A stretch of DNA of 64,000 bases from Leptospira broomii serovar Hurstbridge str. 5399 (GTDB lineage Bacteria; Spirochaetota; Leptospiria; Leptospirales; Leptospiraceae): NCBI RefSeq assembly GCF_000243715.2, contig NZ_AHMO02000004.1:2501-66500 (forward strand), read 5' to 3'. Shown here piece after piece: positions 7,919 to 16,140 of the stretch. A program made the translations under genes and the position numbers. Each line of letters starts with the position of its first letter. The first letter of the stretch is position 1. The notes beneath the pieces are model-generated. The model had not been told where the DNA came from. It worked only from the letters and a program-made list of their open reading frames with translations, and searched no databases.

Positions 7919-8538
7919 AATTCTTTCTAGATGCTTAAAGTTGATCTTTCAGGTCACGCGAAATATTTAAAATAATTCATGTTTTAATTAAATTATTTTT
8001 AGGCGTAATATAAGACAAAATTTCATTTTATCTTTTTTAAAAGAAATAAAAAAGTGAGCAAATTAGGATGATTTTTAAAGAAACTTTTGTTCCAAACTCC
8101 ATAAATTCTTTAGAAACCTGATCCAAAATAACTGAAGCCGGCATGCTATTTAATGAATTTTAACTCTTCCATCGTTGACTTTAAACTCAGGTCGCCTTGT
8201 ATGAGAAGTTAAACACGTTAGTTTTTATGGTTCCTATTCGAATAATAGAACGCGTTACTTCATCGAACTTCGTTTAATAATGTCGAGGTCTAAGGTGCAA
8301 GCGGCTATTAAACGCGTTCCGTGATAATCGAGGTAGATCTTCGTATGAAAGCTACTCGGCTTTCTTTCTCAGGACTTAAATAGGTCTCGCTACTAGGTAG
8401 GCCGATTGATTCCTGAAATTTTAGCGCTTTGAGCTAGAGAATAAAATTCCGCTTCGCAGTTGCCCCTCGTGTTCAGCTAGAGAAAGGCCGATTTTTCTCT
8501 TCCTATTATAAAAGGAAGTGCGATCACGTCCGCACGGT
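7919..8538. other. Long gap with a possible decayed transposase tail
   Basis: No intact gene. On the minus strand at about 8395-8456 the frame reads EAEFYSLAQSAKISGIN, and after a frameshift AYLVARPI. This recalls the C-terminal end of IS66 transposases (FYSLIxxAKxNGLNPxxYL), but the match is short and I hold it at low confidence. The part next to the OmpL47-like gene (7919-8050) is very AT-rich and should hold its promoter. Confidence 0.3.
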
Positions 8539-8595
8539 GCGAGGATAGTTTATTACAAGTTAATAACACGATGCAAGCAGCGGTGCTATCCTCGC
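8539..8595. repeat. Perfect 10-bp inverted repeat with nested hairpin
   Basis: GCGAGGATAG (8539-8548) and CTATCCTCGC (8586-8595) are perfect inverted copies. The 37-base loop contains a smaller AT dyad (TTATTA/TAATAA). There is no T-run. It lies about 80 bases upstream of the TetR operator at 8672. Confidence 0.45.
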
Positions 8596-8671
8596 GTATG
8601 TTGGGAATCGTAGACCTAATTATGAGAAAGTTTCCGCGAAGAAAAAACCTATTTCCTTTGACAATTTTTTC

Positions 8672-8703
8672 ATATATATTATTGATCAATCAATAATATA
8701 TAT
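8672..8703. promoter_or_regulatory. 32-bp palindrome overlapping the TetR start codon
   Basis: Two perfect 15-bp arms around a CA centre. The core is TTATTGAT-CA-ATCAATAA, extended by alternating AT. The TetR ATG (8702) lies in the right arm, and no Shine-Dalgarno sequence is visible. The same core recurs at 9258-9277, so this is very probably the operator of the TetR protein, giving autoregulation by blocking its own start region. Confidence 0.7.
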
Positions 8704-9238
8704 GCCCCGTAAAACCAAAACGAATCGTCCCGTTTTCGAGGAAAGAAGGGCGGATATTTTAGAGGCGGCGATCGAGGTATTTGCCACGCTCGGTTACCAT
8801 AAGGTGACTACTGCAGATGTCTCAAAAGTCGCGGGAATTTCCCAGCCGTATATCTATCGTTTTTTTGATACGAAAGAGGCTTTATTCTTAGAGGTGATTC
8901 AATTGGTTTACGATCGGATCTACCGGGAATTCGAAAAGATTCATGGGAAGAAAGCCACCTTACTCGAGGACTTGATCCGTGCTTATGAAGATCTTATGAA
9001 AAAGTATCCGAATGAAATCCTTCTTCAAATTCAGACCTGGGGAATCGCCGAAGAGAATATCCAGAAACTGGTGAAGAAGTCCATCGTTCGCTTGAAAGAG
9101 CAGGTGAAAACTAAATTCGAAAATGCCGGATTCAAGGATTCTGAAAATCAAGCTAAGGATTTTTTAGCCAGGGGTTTTTTATGCAATTTGGCCTTTGCTC
9201 TTCATGCTCCCGAGCTGACTTATCAAAGAAAGGGCTGA
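8702..9238 (+). CDS. TetR/AcrR family transcriptional regulator
   Basis: A 178-residue protein with a TetR helix-turn-helix at about residues 15-60 (VAGISQPYIYRFFDTKEALF). The C-terminal part resembles the AcrR class. Matching palindromes lie both over its own start and between it and the broken NAD-epimerase gene at 9297. This implies it once controlled that gene and itself. With the target decayed, the regulator may now be an orphan or act elsewhere. An in-frame start further downstream is possible because the annotated ATG lacks a ribosome-binding site. Confidence 0.88.
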   Translation: MPRKTKTNRPVFEERRADILEAAIEVFATLGYHKVTTADVSKVAGISQPYIYRFFDTKEALFLEVIQLVYDRIYREFEKIHGKKATLLEDLIRAYEDLMKKYPNEILLQIQTWGIAEENIQKLVKKSIVRLKEQVKTKFENAGFKDSENQAKDFLARGFLCNLAFALHAPELTYQRKG

Positions 9239-9257
9239 TTTTTTTTGAACTTATTTA

Positions 9258-9277
9258 GTTATTGATTAATCAATAAC
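9258..9277. promoter_or_regulatory. Second TetR operator, perfect 20-bp palindrome
   Basis: GTTATTGATTAATCAATAAC is a perfect palindrome sharing the TTATTGAT-NN-ATCAATAA core with 8672-8703. It lies 20 bases upstream of the ATG of the decayed gene at 9297. Confidence 0.7.
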
Positions 9278-9296
9278 TATTGTTGGAGGAAATGTG

Positions 9297-9637
9297 ATGA
9301 GAGCTTTAGAACTAGGTGGAACCTGAGGAAGCGATCAGGCGATCGTTTTGGAACTTCTTTCGAGAGGGATCCAAACTGTGATCTTAGGAAGAGAGGTAAG
9401 CTAAAATTAGAAACTCTTCCGGAAGAGTGGGGAAGGCTGCAGGGTATAGAGGTAGCAGTCGGAGACGAATATTCGTGGGAGTCACTAATTCCTTTTTTCC
9501 GAAAAGTCGATCTGGTCTTTCAGACTGCAAACATGGGTTATGCGGAAATGGAAGAGAAACTTTCGCCATTGGGAAGGAGCGTAATGCCCGCGGCTGAGGA
9601 GACCGAAAATCGGCCCCATTCCGAAAACTTCCCTTGA
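9297..9637 (+). pseudogene. Decayed NAD-dependent epimerase/NmrA-type gene
   Basis: An ATG at 9297 follows GGAGGA. The first frame reads MRALELGGT, then a TGA, then GSDQAIVLELLSRGIQTVIL, then a second stop. After a frameshift near 9403 the frame continues KLETLPEEWGRLQGIEVAVG and LIPFFRKVDLVFQTAN, ending at TGA 9635. LGGTGxxGxAI and the VVxLGR strand mark a Rossmann NAD(P)-binding protein. A nonsense codon, a frameshift and a missing C-terminus show it is dead. It lies under the TetR operator at 9258. Confidence 0.7.
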
Positions 9638-9683
9638 ACTAGGGATTCGGACTACCCTATAAATCATAATCTCAAAAAATACT

Positions 9684-9745
9684 AAAGCAAATGCTTTACT
9701 ATTCGCGGCCATAATTAATATTTAAGCAAATGCTTAACCATTCGC
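9684..9745. promoter_or_regulatory. Duplicated palindromic operator and start region of the ArsR gene
   Basis: AAGCAAATGCTT occurs at 9685-9696 and 9724-9735. Both are palindromes (AAGCA-AA-TGCTT, extended one or two bases by flanking A/T). Each is followed by nearly the same ten bases (ACTATTCGC and ACCATTCGC). The right copy contains the ArsR ATG at 9730, so a segment covering operator and first codons has been tandemly duplicated. ArsR proteins bind such short dyads; binding here is inferred. Confidence 0.65.
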
Positions 9746-10068
9746 CCTCGCTGGATCGAATCTTCTACGCGCTATCGGACCCGTCTCGCCGCATAATTGT
9801 CGAGCAGTTGAGTAAAAGGGAAGCGTCCGTAAGCGAACTTGCAAGTCCTTTGGATATGAGTATGGCAGCAGTCGTTCAGCATATTCAAATCTTGGAAGAA
9901 AGCGGCCTAATTAAGACCCGGAAAGTCGGAAGGGTTAGGACCTGTAGAGTGGAGCCGGTTGCATTGGAGCGAATCGAAACTTGGCTTTTACAGCGCAGAA
10001 AATTCTGGGAAAGAAATCTGGATCGTTTGGGTGAGTTTTTGGAGAAAACGGAAAAAGGAAGGAAATGA
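9730..10068 (+). CDS. ArsR-family winged-helix regulator
   Basis: A 112-residue protein. Residues 10-90 form the ArsR winged helix: LDRIFYALSDPSRRIIVEQL, then VSELASPLDMSMAAVVQHI as the DNA-reading helix. It has no cysteine or histidine metal motif, which fits the subgroup paired with AHSA1/SRPBCC proteins rather than metal sensors. It is first in a tight operon: the AHSA1 gene follows after 4 bases and a lipoprotein hydrolase after that. The palindromes over its start suggest autorepression. Confidence 0.9.
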   Translation: MLNHSPSLDRIFYALSDPSRRIIVEQLSKREASVSELASPLDMSMAAVVQHIQILEESGLIKTRKVGRVRTCRVEPVALERIETWLLQRRKFWERNLDRLGEFLEKTEKGRK

Positions 10069-10072
10069 CATA

Positions 10073-10543
10073 ATGGAAAAACTTAAAGTGGCTCATGAAA
10101 TTTTCAGTATAGAAAGAATATATAAAGCGAGTCAGGAAGCCGTTTTTTCGGCGTGGAGTAATCTGGATTCTAAGTCCCAGTGGTTTATCGGTCCAGGAGA
10201 CTGGACACTCGTGGATCGCAAATTGGATTTTAGAGTCGGCGGCAAGGAACTTCTTCACGGCCGTTTTCAGAACGGAAATGAAACGATATATAGAGCGGAA
10301 TTTTATAATATTCTTCTAAACGAAAGGATCGTGTTCGTTTACGACATGCATGTTCATAATAAACTGCATTCGGTATCCATTGCCTCGGTGGAAATAGACA
10401 AAGTGGATATGGCTAATACGAGACTAAAATTTACCGAGCAGGTGGCGTTTTTAGACGATACGATCGGTAGTAAGGGTGTAGCTTCCCGTAGAGAAGGTAC
10501 AATGGCTCTTTTGGAAAAATTAGCGGAATATTTAGGAAAGTAA
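10073..10543 (+). CDS. SRPBCC/AHSA1-domain protein
   Basis: The ATG at 10073 gives 156 residues. The fold is the START-like AHSA1 domain: IERIYKASQEAVFSAWSN at the N-terminus, WFIGPGDW, LDFRVGGKELLHGRF, and LLEKLAEYL at the C-terminal helix. Such proteins bind hydrophobic ligands and are commonly encoded next to ArsR regulators. The exact ligand is unknown. It starts 4 bases after the ArsR stop and is followed after 14 bases by a lipoprotein hydrolase with a strong AAGGAGG site. Confidence 0.88.
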   Translation: MEKLKVAHEIFSIERIYKASQEAVFSAWSNLDSKSQWFIGPGDWTLVDRKLDFRVGGKELLHGRFQNGNETIYRAEFYNILLNERIVFVYDMHVHNKLHSVSIASVEIDKVDMANTRLKFTEQVAFLDDTIGSKGVASRREGTMALLEKLAEYLGK

Positions 10544-10557
10544 GGAGGAGAATATTC

Positions 10558-11451
10558 ATGAAAGTCTTAAGTAATTTGGCTAATATCGTCGCAGCATTTT
10601 TTTTCATTACATGCGCCTCTAATCGTCCTTTTGTTATCAAGGAAACTCCTCCTATGATAGAATCCGACCCGATAGAAAAGGGACATCTTCCGATCGGAGA
10701 AATGCGGTTATACTACGAAGTCCACGGTAAAGGCGAGGGGGTTCCTCTCGTTTTACTGAACGGAGGAGGATCGACGATCGAAGTCACCTATAGTAAGATT
10801 CTTCCTATATTTGCAAAGCATCGAAAAGTAATCGCTCTGGACGAACAGGCTCATGGAAGAACGACGGATCGAAAAGGACCCGTTAGGTTTGAAACTTCCG
10901 CAGAGGATGTGGTCGCTCTTCTTAAATTTTTAAAAGTAGATAAAGCTGACCTGCTTGGGTTCAGTAACGGTGCGAATGTTGCTCTGCAAGTCGCTATCCG
11001 TCATCCGCAATTAGTTCGGAAGATGGTGTTCGCTTCTTCCTTGACGAAGAAAGAAGGAACCTATCCTCAGTTTTGGGCTTCTATGAAGCGAGTCACTTTT
11101 TCGGATATGCCTCAGGTTCTCAAAGACGCTTTTCTAAAGGTGAATCCCGATCCTCAAAAATTAAGGAATATGTTCGATAAGGACGTGGATAGAATGCGTA
11201 ATTTTCCGAACGTGAAGGAGAACGAAATTCGCTCGGTTAAGGCTCCGGTTCTTGTGCTTCTAGGGGATAAGGATATTCCGAAGCCGGAACATGCAGTTGA
11301 GTTATTTCGTTTGTTTCCGGATTCCAGACTTCTGATTCTGCCAGGCGGACACGGAGATTATCTGGGAGAAGCCATCATGTCTCAAGATAAGAGTCGTTAT
11401 CATGAATTGACCGCAGCATTAATCGAGGATTTTTTAGGATCTCCGAATTAA
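10558..11451 (+). CDS. Alpha/beta hydrolase, probable lipoprotein
   Basis: A 297-residue protein with a signal peptide and lipobox ending at Cys19 (FFITCAS). The hydrolase core shows the oxyanion segment LLNGGGST, the nucleophile elbow GFSNGA (Ser about 138), the acid in LLGDKD and the histidine in PGGHGD, a complete catalytic triad. It probably acts in the envelope on an ester or similar substrate that I cannot name. It is third gene of the ArsR/AHSA1 operon, with ribosome site AAGGAGG just upstream. Confidence 0.85.
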   Translation: MKVLSNLANIVAAFFFITCASNRPFVIKETPPMIESDPIEKGHLPIGEMRLYYEVHGKGEGVPLVLLNGGGSTIEVTYSKILPIFAKHRKVIALDEQAHGRTTDRKGPVRFETSAEDVVALLKFLKVDKADLLGFSNGANVALQVAIRHPQLVRKMVFASSLTKKEGTYPQFWASMKRVTFSDMPQVLKDAFLKVNPDPQKLRNMFDKDVDRMRNFPNVKENEIRSVKAPVLVLLGDKDIPKPEHAVELFRLFPDSRLLILPGGHGDYLGEAIMSQDKSRYHELTAALIEDFLGSPN

Positions 11452-11627
11452 TATCAGGGTCAATACCTGAAATTTTCCTAATGCAGAACCGAGCCTATTA
11501 GGTCAAAAGGAGAAATCCTACGCTGGATCGAATCAAAGAGGGGTAATTTTAGAGATTTATAAAACATTTTTAAGTAAAATTCCAATCGCAATTCCTATCG
11601 GAAAAATCGTTTATACTTTTGCCCTAT

Positions 11628-12485
11628 TCAACCAATGTAGGCTCGCTTTAATTCCGCGATATCGATCTTGTCCATTTTTAGCATCGCGCTTAAAACTCGT
11701 TGCGATTTTTGCGGATCCTTGTCCTGCAGCATTTCGCCCAGAGTCGGCGGAATGATCTGCCAGCTTACGCCGAACTTATCTTTTAGCCAGCCGCATTTCT
11801 GCTTTTTCCCCCCGGCGGAAAGTGTTTCCCATCGTTCGTCTATTTCGGTCTGAGTTTCGCATCTTGCAAAAAGAGAAATCGCCTCGCTGAAGGTAAATGG
11901 ATGTGGAATAGCGCTATCAATAGCCATGAATTCTTGGCCGCAAAGCGAGAATGTGGATCTCTTGACCGTTCCTTCCTTCTTACCTTCGCTTGTCGCATAA
12001 CGTTGTATGTTAAGGATATTGGAATCAGGAAACTGGGATGTATAAAAGCCGATTGCTTCCTCCGCCCTTCCTTCCTGTTTGCCTGAGAATAATAAGAACG
12101 GATAGATTTTTTGTTCCTCTTTTGATAAATTCAATTGCCAGGAAACTCCGAATCTATCCTGAACCCATCCGAATTTTTCGCTGAAAGGATAAGCATTTAA
12201 TTCCATGAAGACCAGGCCGTCTTTACTCAGCTTGGACCATAACTGATCCACTTCGTCCGAGGTTTTGCAATTTACGAAAAAAGAAATTGCAGGAGTGAAC
12301 TTAAAATGAGGTCCTCCGTTGAAGGTCAGGAACTCTTGTCCATTCAGAGAGAAGGTAGCGGATTGCATCGTTTCTCCGGATCCGTTCCGGCTTTCAACCC
12401 TCGAGTTTTGAAATGACGAAGTATAAAGCTCTACCGCCGCCCCTAGATTATTATCGAACATTAAAAATGGCGTGATCTTCTTCAT
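11628..12485 (-). CDS. Two-domain PhnB-like VOC protein
   Basis: A 285-residue protein made of two tandem PhnB/glyoxalase-like (VOC) domains. The first (residues 1-130) reads KKITPFLMFDNNLGAAVELY and FGVSWQL; the second (about 131-265) repeats this as IYPFLLFSGK, EEAIGFYTSQF and FGVSWQIIP. These were once annotated as 3-demethylubiquinone methyltransferase but usually lack a methyltransferase fold; function is unknown. A C-terminal stretch (SQRVLSAMLKMDKIDIAEL) is common in this family. It is transcribed alone. Confidence 0.85.
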   Translation of the reverse strand: MKKITPFLMFDNNLGAAVELYTSSFQNSRVESRNGSGETMQSATFSLNGQEFLTFNGGPHFKFTPAISFFVNCKTSDEVDQLWSKLSKDGLVFMELNAYPFSEKFGWVQDRFGVSWQLNLSKEEQKIYPFLLFSGKQEGRAEEAIGFYTSQFPDSNILNIQRYATSEGKKEGTVKRSTFSLCGQEFMAIDSAIPHPFTFSEAISLFARCETQTEIDERWETLSAGGKKQKCGWLKDKFGVSWQIIPPTLGEMLQDKDPQKSQRVLSAMLKMDKIDIAELKRAYIG

Positions 12486-12508
12486 AGTGTTTCCTTACTT
12501 TCCGTTCC

Positions 12509-12549
12509 CGCGAGCCCTACCTCGTTGATTCTGTCGGACGGGGCTCGCG
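12509..12549. other. GC-rich inverted repeat upstream of the VOC gene
   Basis: CGCGAGCCC (12509-12517) and GGGCTCGCG (12541-12549) form a perfect 9-bp stem with a 23-base loop, 24 bases before the VOC start. No T-run. It may be a 5' leader structure or an intergenic repeat. Confidence 0.4.
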
Positions 12550-12666
12550 AGAATCGGTTTATCTAATACGAGGTTCTACCGTGGTTGCTTAGTCGAGGCG
12601 CCAACGTGCATGCCGCGGCCAAGAATCGTCTTTGGGCTCCAGCTAAGGGCGTCCAAAGATCCAATA

Positions 12667-12702
12667 AATTCATTATATATCCTATAGGTTATATAATGAA
12701 TT
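12667..12702. promoter_or_regulatory. 36-bp near-perfect palindrome
   Basis: ATTCATTATATA (12668-12679) and TATATAATGAAT (12690-12701) are perfect inverted arms around a self-palindromic CCTATAGG, with only the T-T pair at 12680/12689 unmatched. One more A-T pair extends it. It lies in the promoter region of the VOC gene and after the stop of the upstream oxidoreductase; AT-rich and without T-run, it looks like an operator rather than a terminator. Confidence 0.55.
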
Positions 12703-12756
12703 GAATCAACACTTTTTTGTCATGCGGCGATGAATTTTATCGGAATGACAAAGTAG

Positions 12757-13761
12757 CTAGTTGGAGGTAACTTCAATGACTAATTTCCCCGTATTGCCGC
12801 CTTTAAACAATTGCAGGAGTGTCTCCGGAAATGTAGAAAGGCCTTTTACGATGTCTTCTCTGGACTTAAGTTTTCCTTCCGCCATCCAGCCGGACATTTC
12901 TCGAATAGCTTCCAGATATCGATCTTCATAATCGAAGACTACGAAGCCTTCCATCCTTGCACGAGATACTAAAAGGGCCATATAGTTTCGAGGACCTTGA
13001 GGCGCTTCGGTATTATTGTATTGGGAGATAGCCCCACATATTACAATTCTTGCATGTTTCGCTAAGCGAGTCATAGCTGCGTCTAGGATTTCTCCTCCGA
13101 CATTATCGAAATACACGTCGATTCCCTTCAGGCAATGTTTGCGAAGCGACTTCTTTACATCTTCCGATTTGTAATCGATTGCCGCATCGAAGCCGAGTTC
13201 GTCTACAATGTATTTGCATTTGTCGGCTCCTCCCGCGATGCCGATGACTCGACATCCTTTGATCTTTGCAATTTGTCCAACGAGCATACCGACGGCGCCT
13301 GCAGCTCCGGATACTACGACAACGTCTTCGGATTTTGCCTTTCCTACATCTAAGAGTCCGAAGTAAGCCGTCATTCCCGGCATTCCCAAAGTTCCGAGGT
13401 AAGTCGGTAAGGGCGCTAATGCGGCATCCACTTTGGTTACGCCTCTTCCATTGGAGATTGCATATTCCTGTACTCCGAAAACTCCATAGACGTATTCTCC
13501 GGTTTTGAAGTCGGGATGCTTGGATTCGATGATATTACCGATCGCTCCAGCTCGCATCACTTCACCGATTCTCACCGGTGGAACATACGATTTAACGTCG
13601 TTCATCCAACCGCGCATCGCAGGATCTAAAGAAATATATAATATCTTAACAAGAAATTCTCCATCGGAAGGGGAACGTGTCGGTTCTTCGGTATATGTCC
13701 AATCTGTCTGTTTCGGTAAGCCGACTGGACGAGCAGCAAGACGGTATTGGTGATTGATCAT
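12757..13761 (-). CDS. MDR-family NADP-dependent oxidoreductase (CurA/leukotriene B4 dehydrogenase type)
   Basis: A 334-residue zinc-independent medium-chain reductase. The N-terminal catalytic fold carries RLAARPVGLPKQTDWTY and SLDPAMRGWM, typical of the CurA/prostaglandin reductase branch. The nucleotide site is VVVSGAAGAVGMLVGQIAKI (about residues 147-166) followed by VIGIAGG. YFDNVGG and ICGAISQYN further support this branch. Such enzymes reduce alpha,beta-unsaturated carbonyls with NADPH. Zinc-ligand cysteines are absent. It follows the oleate hydratase gene on the same strand, separated by a hairpin. Confidence 0.92.
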   Translation of the reverse strand: MINHQYRLAARPVGLPKQTDWTYTEEPTRSPSDGEFLVKILYISLDPAMRGWMNDVKSYVPPVRIGEVMRAGAIGNIIESKHPDFKTGEYVYGVFGVQEYAISNGRGVTKVDAALAPLPTYLGTLGMPGMTAYFGLLDVGKAKSEDVVVVSGAAGAVGMLVGQIAKIKGCRVIGIAGGADKCKYIVDELGFDAAIDYKSEDVKKSLRKHCLKGIDVYFDNVGGEILDAAMTRLAKHARIVICGAISQYNNTEAPQGPRNYMALLVSRARMEGFVVFDYEDRYLEAIREMSGWMAEGKLKSREDIVKGLSTFPETLLQLFKGGNTGKLVIEVTSN

Positions 13762-13868
13762 TGTGATTTATTTCCTCATCGCGAATCGCGGAGCTGTTTT
13801 ATTCTTTAGCCGGATTTGCGTAAAGCGAGAAAAAATCTAAAATCTTTCGAACATGGATTTCGATCGGA

Positions 13869-13901
13869 GAATCGGGAAAGAATTCGCTTCTTTCCCGATT
13901 C
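13869..13901. terminator. Perfect 14-bp hairpin between oleate hydratase and MDR genes
   Basis: GAATCGGGAAAGAA (13869-13882), loop TTCGC, TTCTTTCCCGATTC (13888-13901). It lies 70 bases after the oleate hydratase stop. Neither side has a T-run, so it may slow polymerase or protect the 3' end. Confidence 0.5.
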
Positions 13902-13970
13902 GCAACATGAATGAGTCAGTTTTAATGTATCAAAAGGAAGTAATTTCGCTTTCGTTTGATATTAAAACTA

Positions 13971-15581
13971 TCAACGAAACATCGTTTTAGTCGCTTCGAA
14001 AAGAATTTTCAATGTGTTCGGATCTTTATAAACTTTCGGTATTTCTTTCTTGATATTGAGTAATGAGTAGACGGCCATTCGAGCGGCTCGCACGGAATAC
14101 TCTACGGTGAAGACGACATCATCCGGAATTTCACAGAACTGACCTATGAATCCGAAATTAACCGAACCGTTCGGAACGACTGCAGGACGGTCGCCTGTTT
14201 GCCGTGTCAGGAATTGACTGGTAATGAAAGGCATCATGCACGGAATACAAATCGCATGGTTTATTATTTTTCGGCGATCGTCATCGAATCGCAAGTGCCC
14301 AAGCAATTCATTTAAAATTTCTTCACCAGTACAATCGGACATTCTTTTATGAACAAAGTTTCCAATCTTATCGGGGAATAATCCATACCCCCAACAAACT
14401 TGTATATTCGCAGGTTGCTTTAGAAAGTGAGGTTGATGCGCGAGTACGATCGACATCAACCAGTTCGAATCTTTAAAAGTCACGAGTCCACCGGTTCCGG
14501 CTTTGTTTCCGGTAAATTTCTCCATTCTATCAAAGAAAGTCGGATCTTTAAAAGTGACTGTAAACGACTCCCATTTTGATTCCGCAATTCTTTCGTCGAA
14601 AATTTTCGGGTTTCCGAATTCGTTATTCTTACTCGCTATCTTTTCCCATAAGGGCCAAGATCCTCCTGCCTTTTTGGAAAGCAATTTTGGAGCCTTTTTC
14701 ATAGATCCTAAACTCGAGCCTTCCGTCATCGAACCCAGCGTAATCAATAGAAGATCTTTTTCGTTAAGCGAAGTATTTTTGATTCGTCCTTTCTGAGTAT
14801 AACGAATTCCTACTGCCTTTTTTTGAATCGCGTCCGTTTGAAAATCGATGTCGATAACTCGGCACCCGTATTCGAATTTAACCCCTTTTTCTTTCAGCCA
14901 TTTTTGGAGCGGTAATACGAGAGAATCGAACTGATTTAAAGGGGTTCGGTCTACGCCTGCGAGCGTGTTTATCCTTGGGAACTCATGGATAAATCTATGC
15001 AAATATCTTTTAAATTCAACCAAGCTATGCCAGGGTTGGAAGGCAAACATAGTAGCCCACATATACCAAAAGTTCGTTTCAAAAAACGAATCGGAAAAAA
15101 AATCCCGAATCTGATTTGCTCCGCAAGATTCTTCGGATTTCACTAAAAGGCGCAGCAATTCCATTCTATTTTTATGATTGAATCCCATTTTAGTTACGTC
15201 TATTTTTCGGCCGCTTTCTACGACTCTGCTTAAGGAATGGGATTTAATTTTACGGTTAAAATTTAGTATTTCCTGATATACGGAAATTTTAGGTTCTATA
15301 TAAGATGGAATCGATGAAAACAAATCGTATGTGCAAAGGTAGGACAAATTCATCATTCTTCCGCCTCGGATAACGTAACCTCCTCGAGGAGTTCCGCTAC
15401 CATCCAGACTTCCGCCGCTTATTGCGGATTCCTCGAGGATGCTGATCTTATTGCCGGGGAATCCCGCGTCCCGAATTAGAAACGCGGCCGCGGATAGGGA
15501 GGCGATGCCTCCTCCCACTAAATAAGCACGGTTTTCAATATTTTCTTTATTATTTGAAGATAGTTTCTTTTCTTTTTTCAT
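13971..15581 (-). CDS. ohyA: Oleate hydratase (myosin-cross-reactive antigen family)
   Basis: This FAD enzyme adds water to cis-9 unsaturated fatty acids to give 10-hydroxy acids. The 536 residues from ATG 15581 match family length. The N-terminus has AYLVGGGIASLSAAAFLIRD with the FAD glycine motif, then SGGSLDGSGT and GGYVIRGGRMMN, both family hallmarks. Later come FAFQPWHSLVEFKRYLHRF, PLQKWLKEKGVKF and VNFGFIGQFCEIPDDVVFT. I chose ATG 15581 because GGAGA lies 8-9 bases upstream; ATG 15605 would add 8 residues. Confidence 0.93.
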   Translation of the reverse strand: MKKEKKLSSNNKENIENRAYLVGGGIASLSAAAFLIRDAGFPGNKISILEESAISGGSLDGSGTPRGGYVIRGGRMMNLSYLCTYDLFSSIPSYIEPKISVYQEILNFNRKIKSHSLSRVVESGRKIDVTKMGFNHKNRMELLRLLVKSEESCGANQIRDFFSDSFFETNFWYMWATMFAFQPWHSLVEFKRYLHRFIHEFPRINTLAGVDRTPLNQFDSLVLPLQKWLKEKGVKFEYGCRVIDIDFQTDAIQKKAVGIRYTQKGRIKNTSLNEKDLLLITLGSMTEGSSLGSMKKAPKLLSKKAGGSWPLWEKIASKNNEFGNPKIFDERIAESKWESFTVTFKDPTFFDRMEKFTGNKAGTGGLVTFKDSNWLMSIVLAHQPHFLKQPANIQVCWGYGLFPDKIGNFVHKRMSDCTGEEILNELLGHLRFDDDRRKIINHAICIPCMMPFITSQFLTRQTGDRPAVVPNGSVNFGFIGQFCEIPDDVVFTVEYSVRAARMAVYSLLNIKKEIPKVYKDPNTLKILFEATKTMFR

Positions 15582-15842
15582 TTTTTTTTCTCCAGCGATT
15601 CCCATTTTGCAAAGCCTATTATGGACTCGGCAGTATTCGATTCACTAATACGGTATGAAATATTTGTATTATGCAATATTTATAAAGTGAGGCAAATGTG
15701 CAAATGAGTTCGAAAGGGAACACCACCTTTTGTCGGTGATTTTTATCAATAGGATTGTTGAGATATTCATGTGCCAGATTTGCAGTGGATTTTATAATTT
15801 AGAATATTATTAATTTACTATATATTTTAAAAAAGCTTCGCG

Positions 15843-16088
15843 TTAACTTGAGGGGAATTTATCACTCTGCATTATTTCATGTAATCGTCCGGATAAAGCG
15901 AAGTATTCGACGGTCTTCTTATCTTCACCTTTCGGGTTTGTAGAATTTTCCGGAGCCGATTTTTCCGCTTCTCTTCTTTTGTGGCCTCGAACTTCGCGCA
16001 GTTTTCGGATGGTAATTACGAAAACCCGATAGGTCTTTCCGTTAATATCCTGATTTCCCGTTCTCCCGCTTAAATCCGAATAGAAATC
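15843..16088 (-). pseudogene. Unrecognised open frame without start, possible gene remnant
   Basis: The minus strand is open for 82 codons with no ATG, bounded upstream by a TAA. It reads DLSGRTGNQDINGKTYRVFV, then ITIRKLREVRGHKRREAEKS, and ends EYFALSGRLHEIMQ. The residue mix looks protein-like, but I do not know the family. It may be the tail of a decayed gene. The remaining gap (15606-15842) is AT-rich and should hold the oleate hydratase promoter. Confidence 0.3.
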
Positions 16089-16140
16089 TTACCTCGATCT
16101 AAAACCTTGGCATTAATATCAACCGTGAGCGCTATCGTAA

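Noticed and set aside
8477..8689. Minus-strand 70-codon frame beginning in the TetR operator
   Set aside because: Its start is a TTG within a palindrome and the residues follow the inverted repeat at 8539-8595; no family.
9959..10072. Upstream extension of the AHSA1 protein
   Set aside because: It would overlap the ArsR gene by 110 bases; the ATG at 10073 gives the normal family N-terminus.
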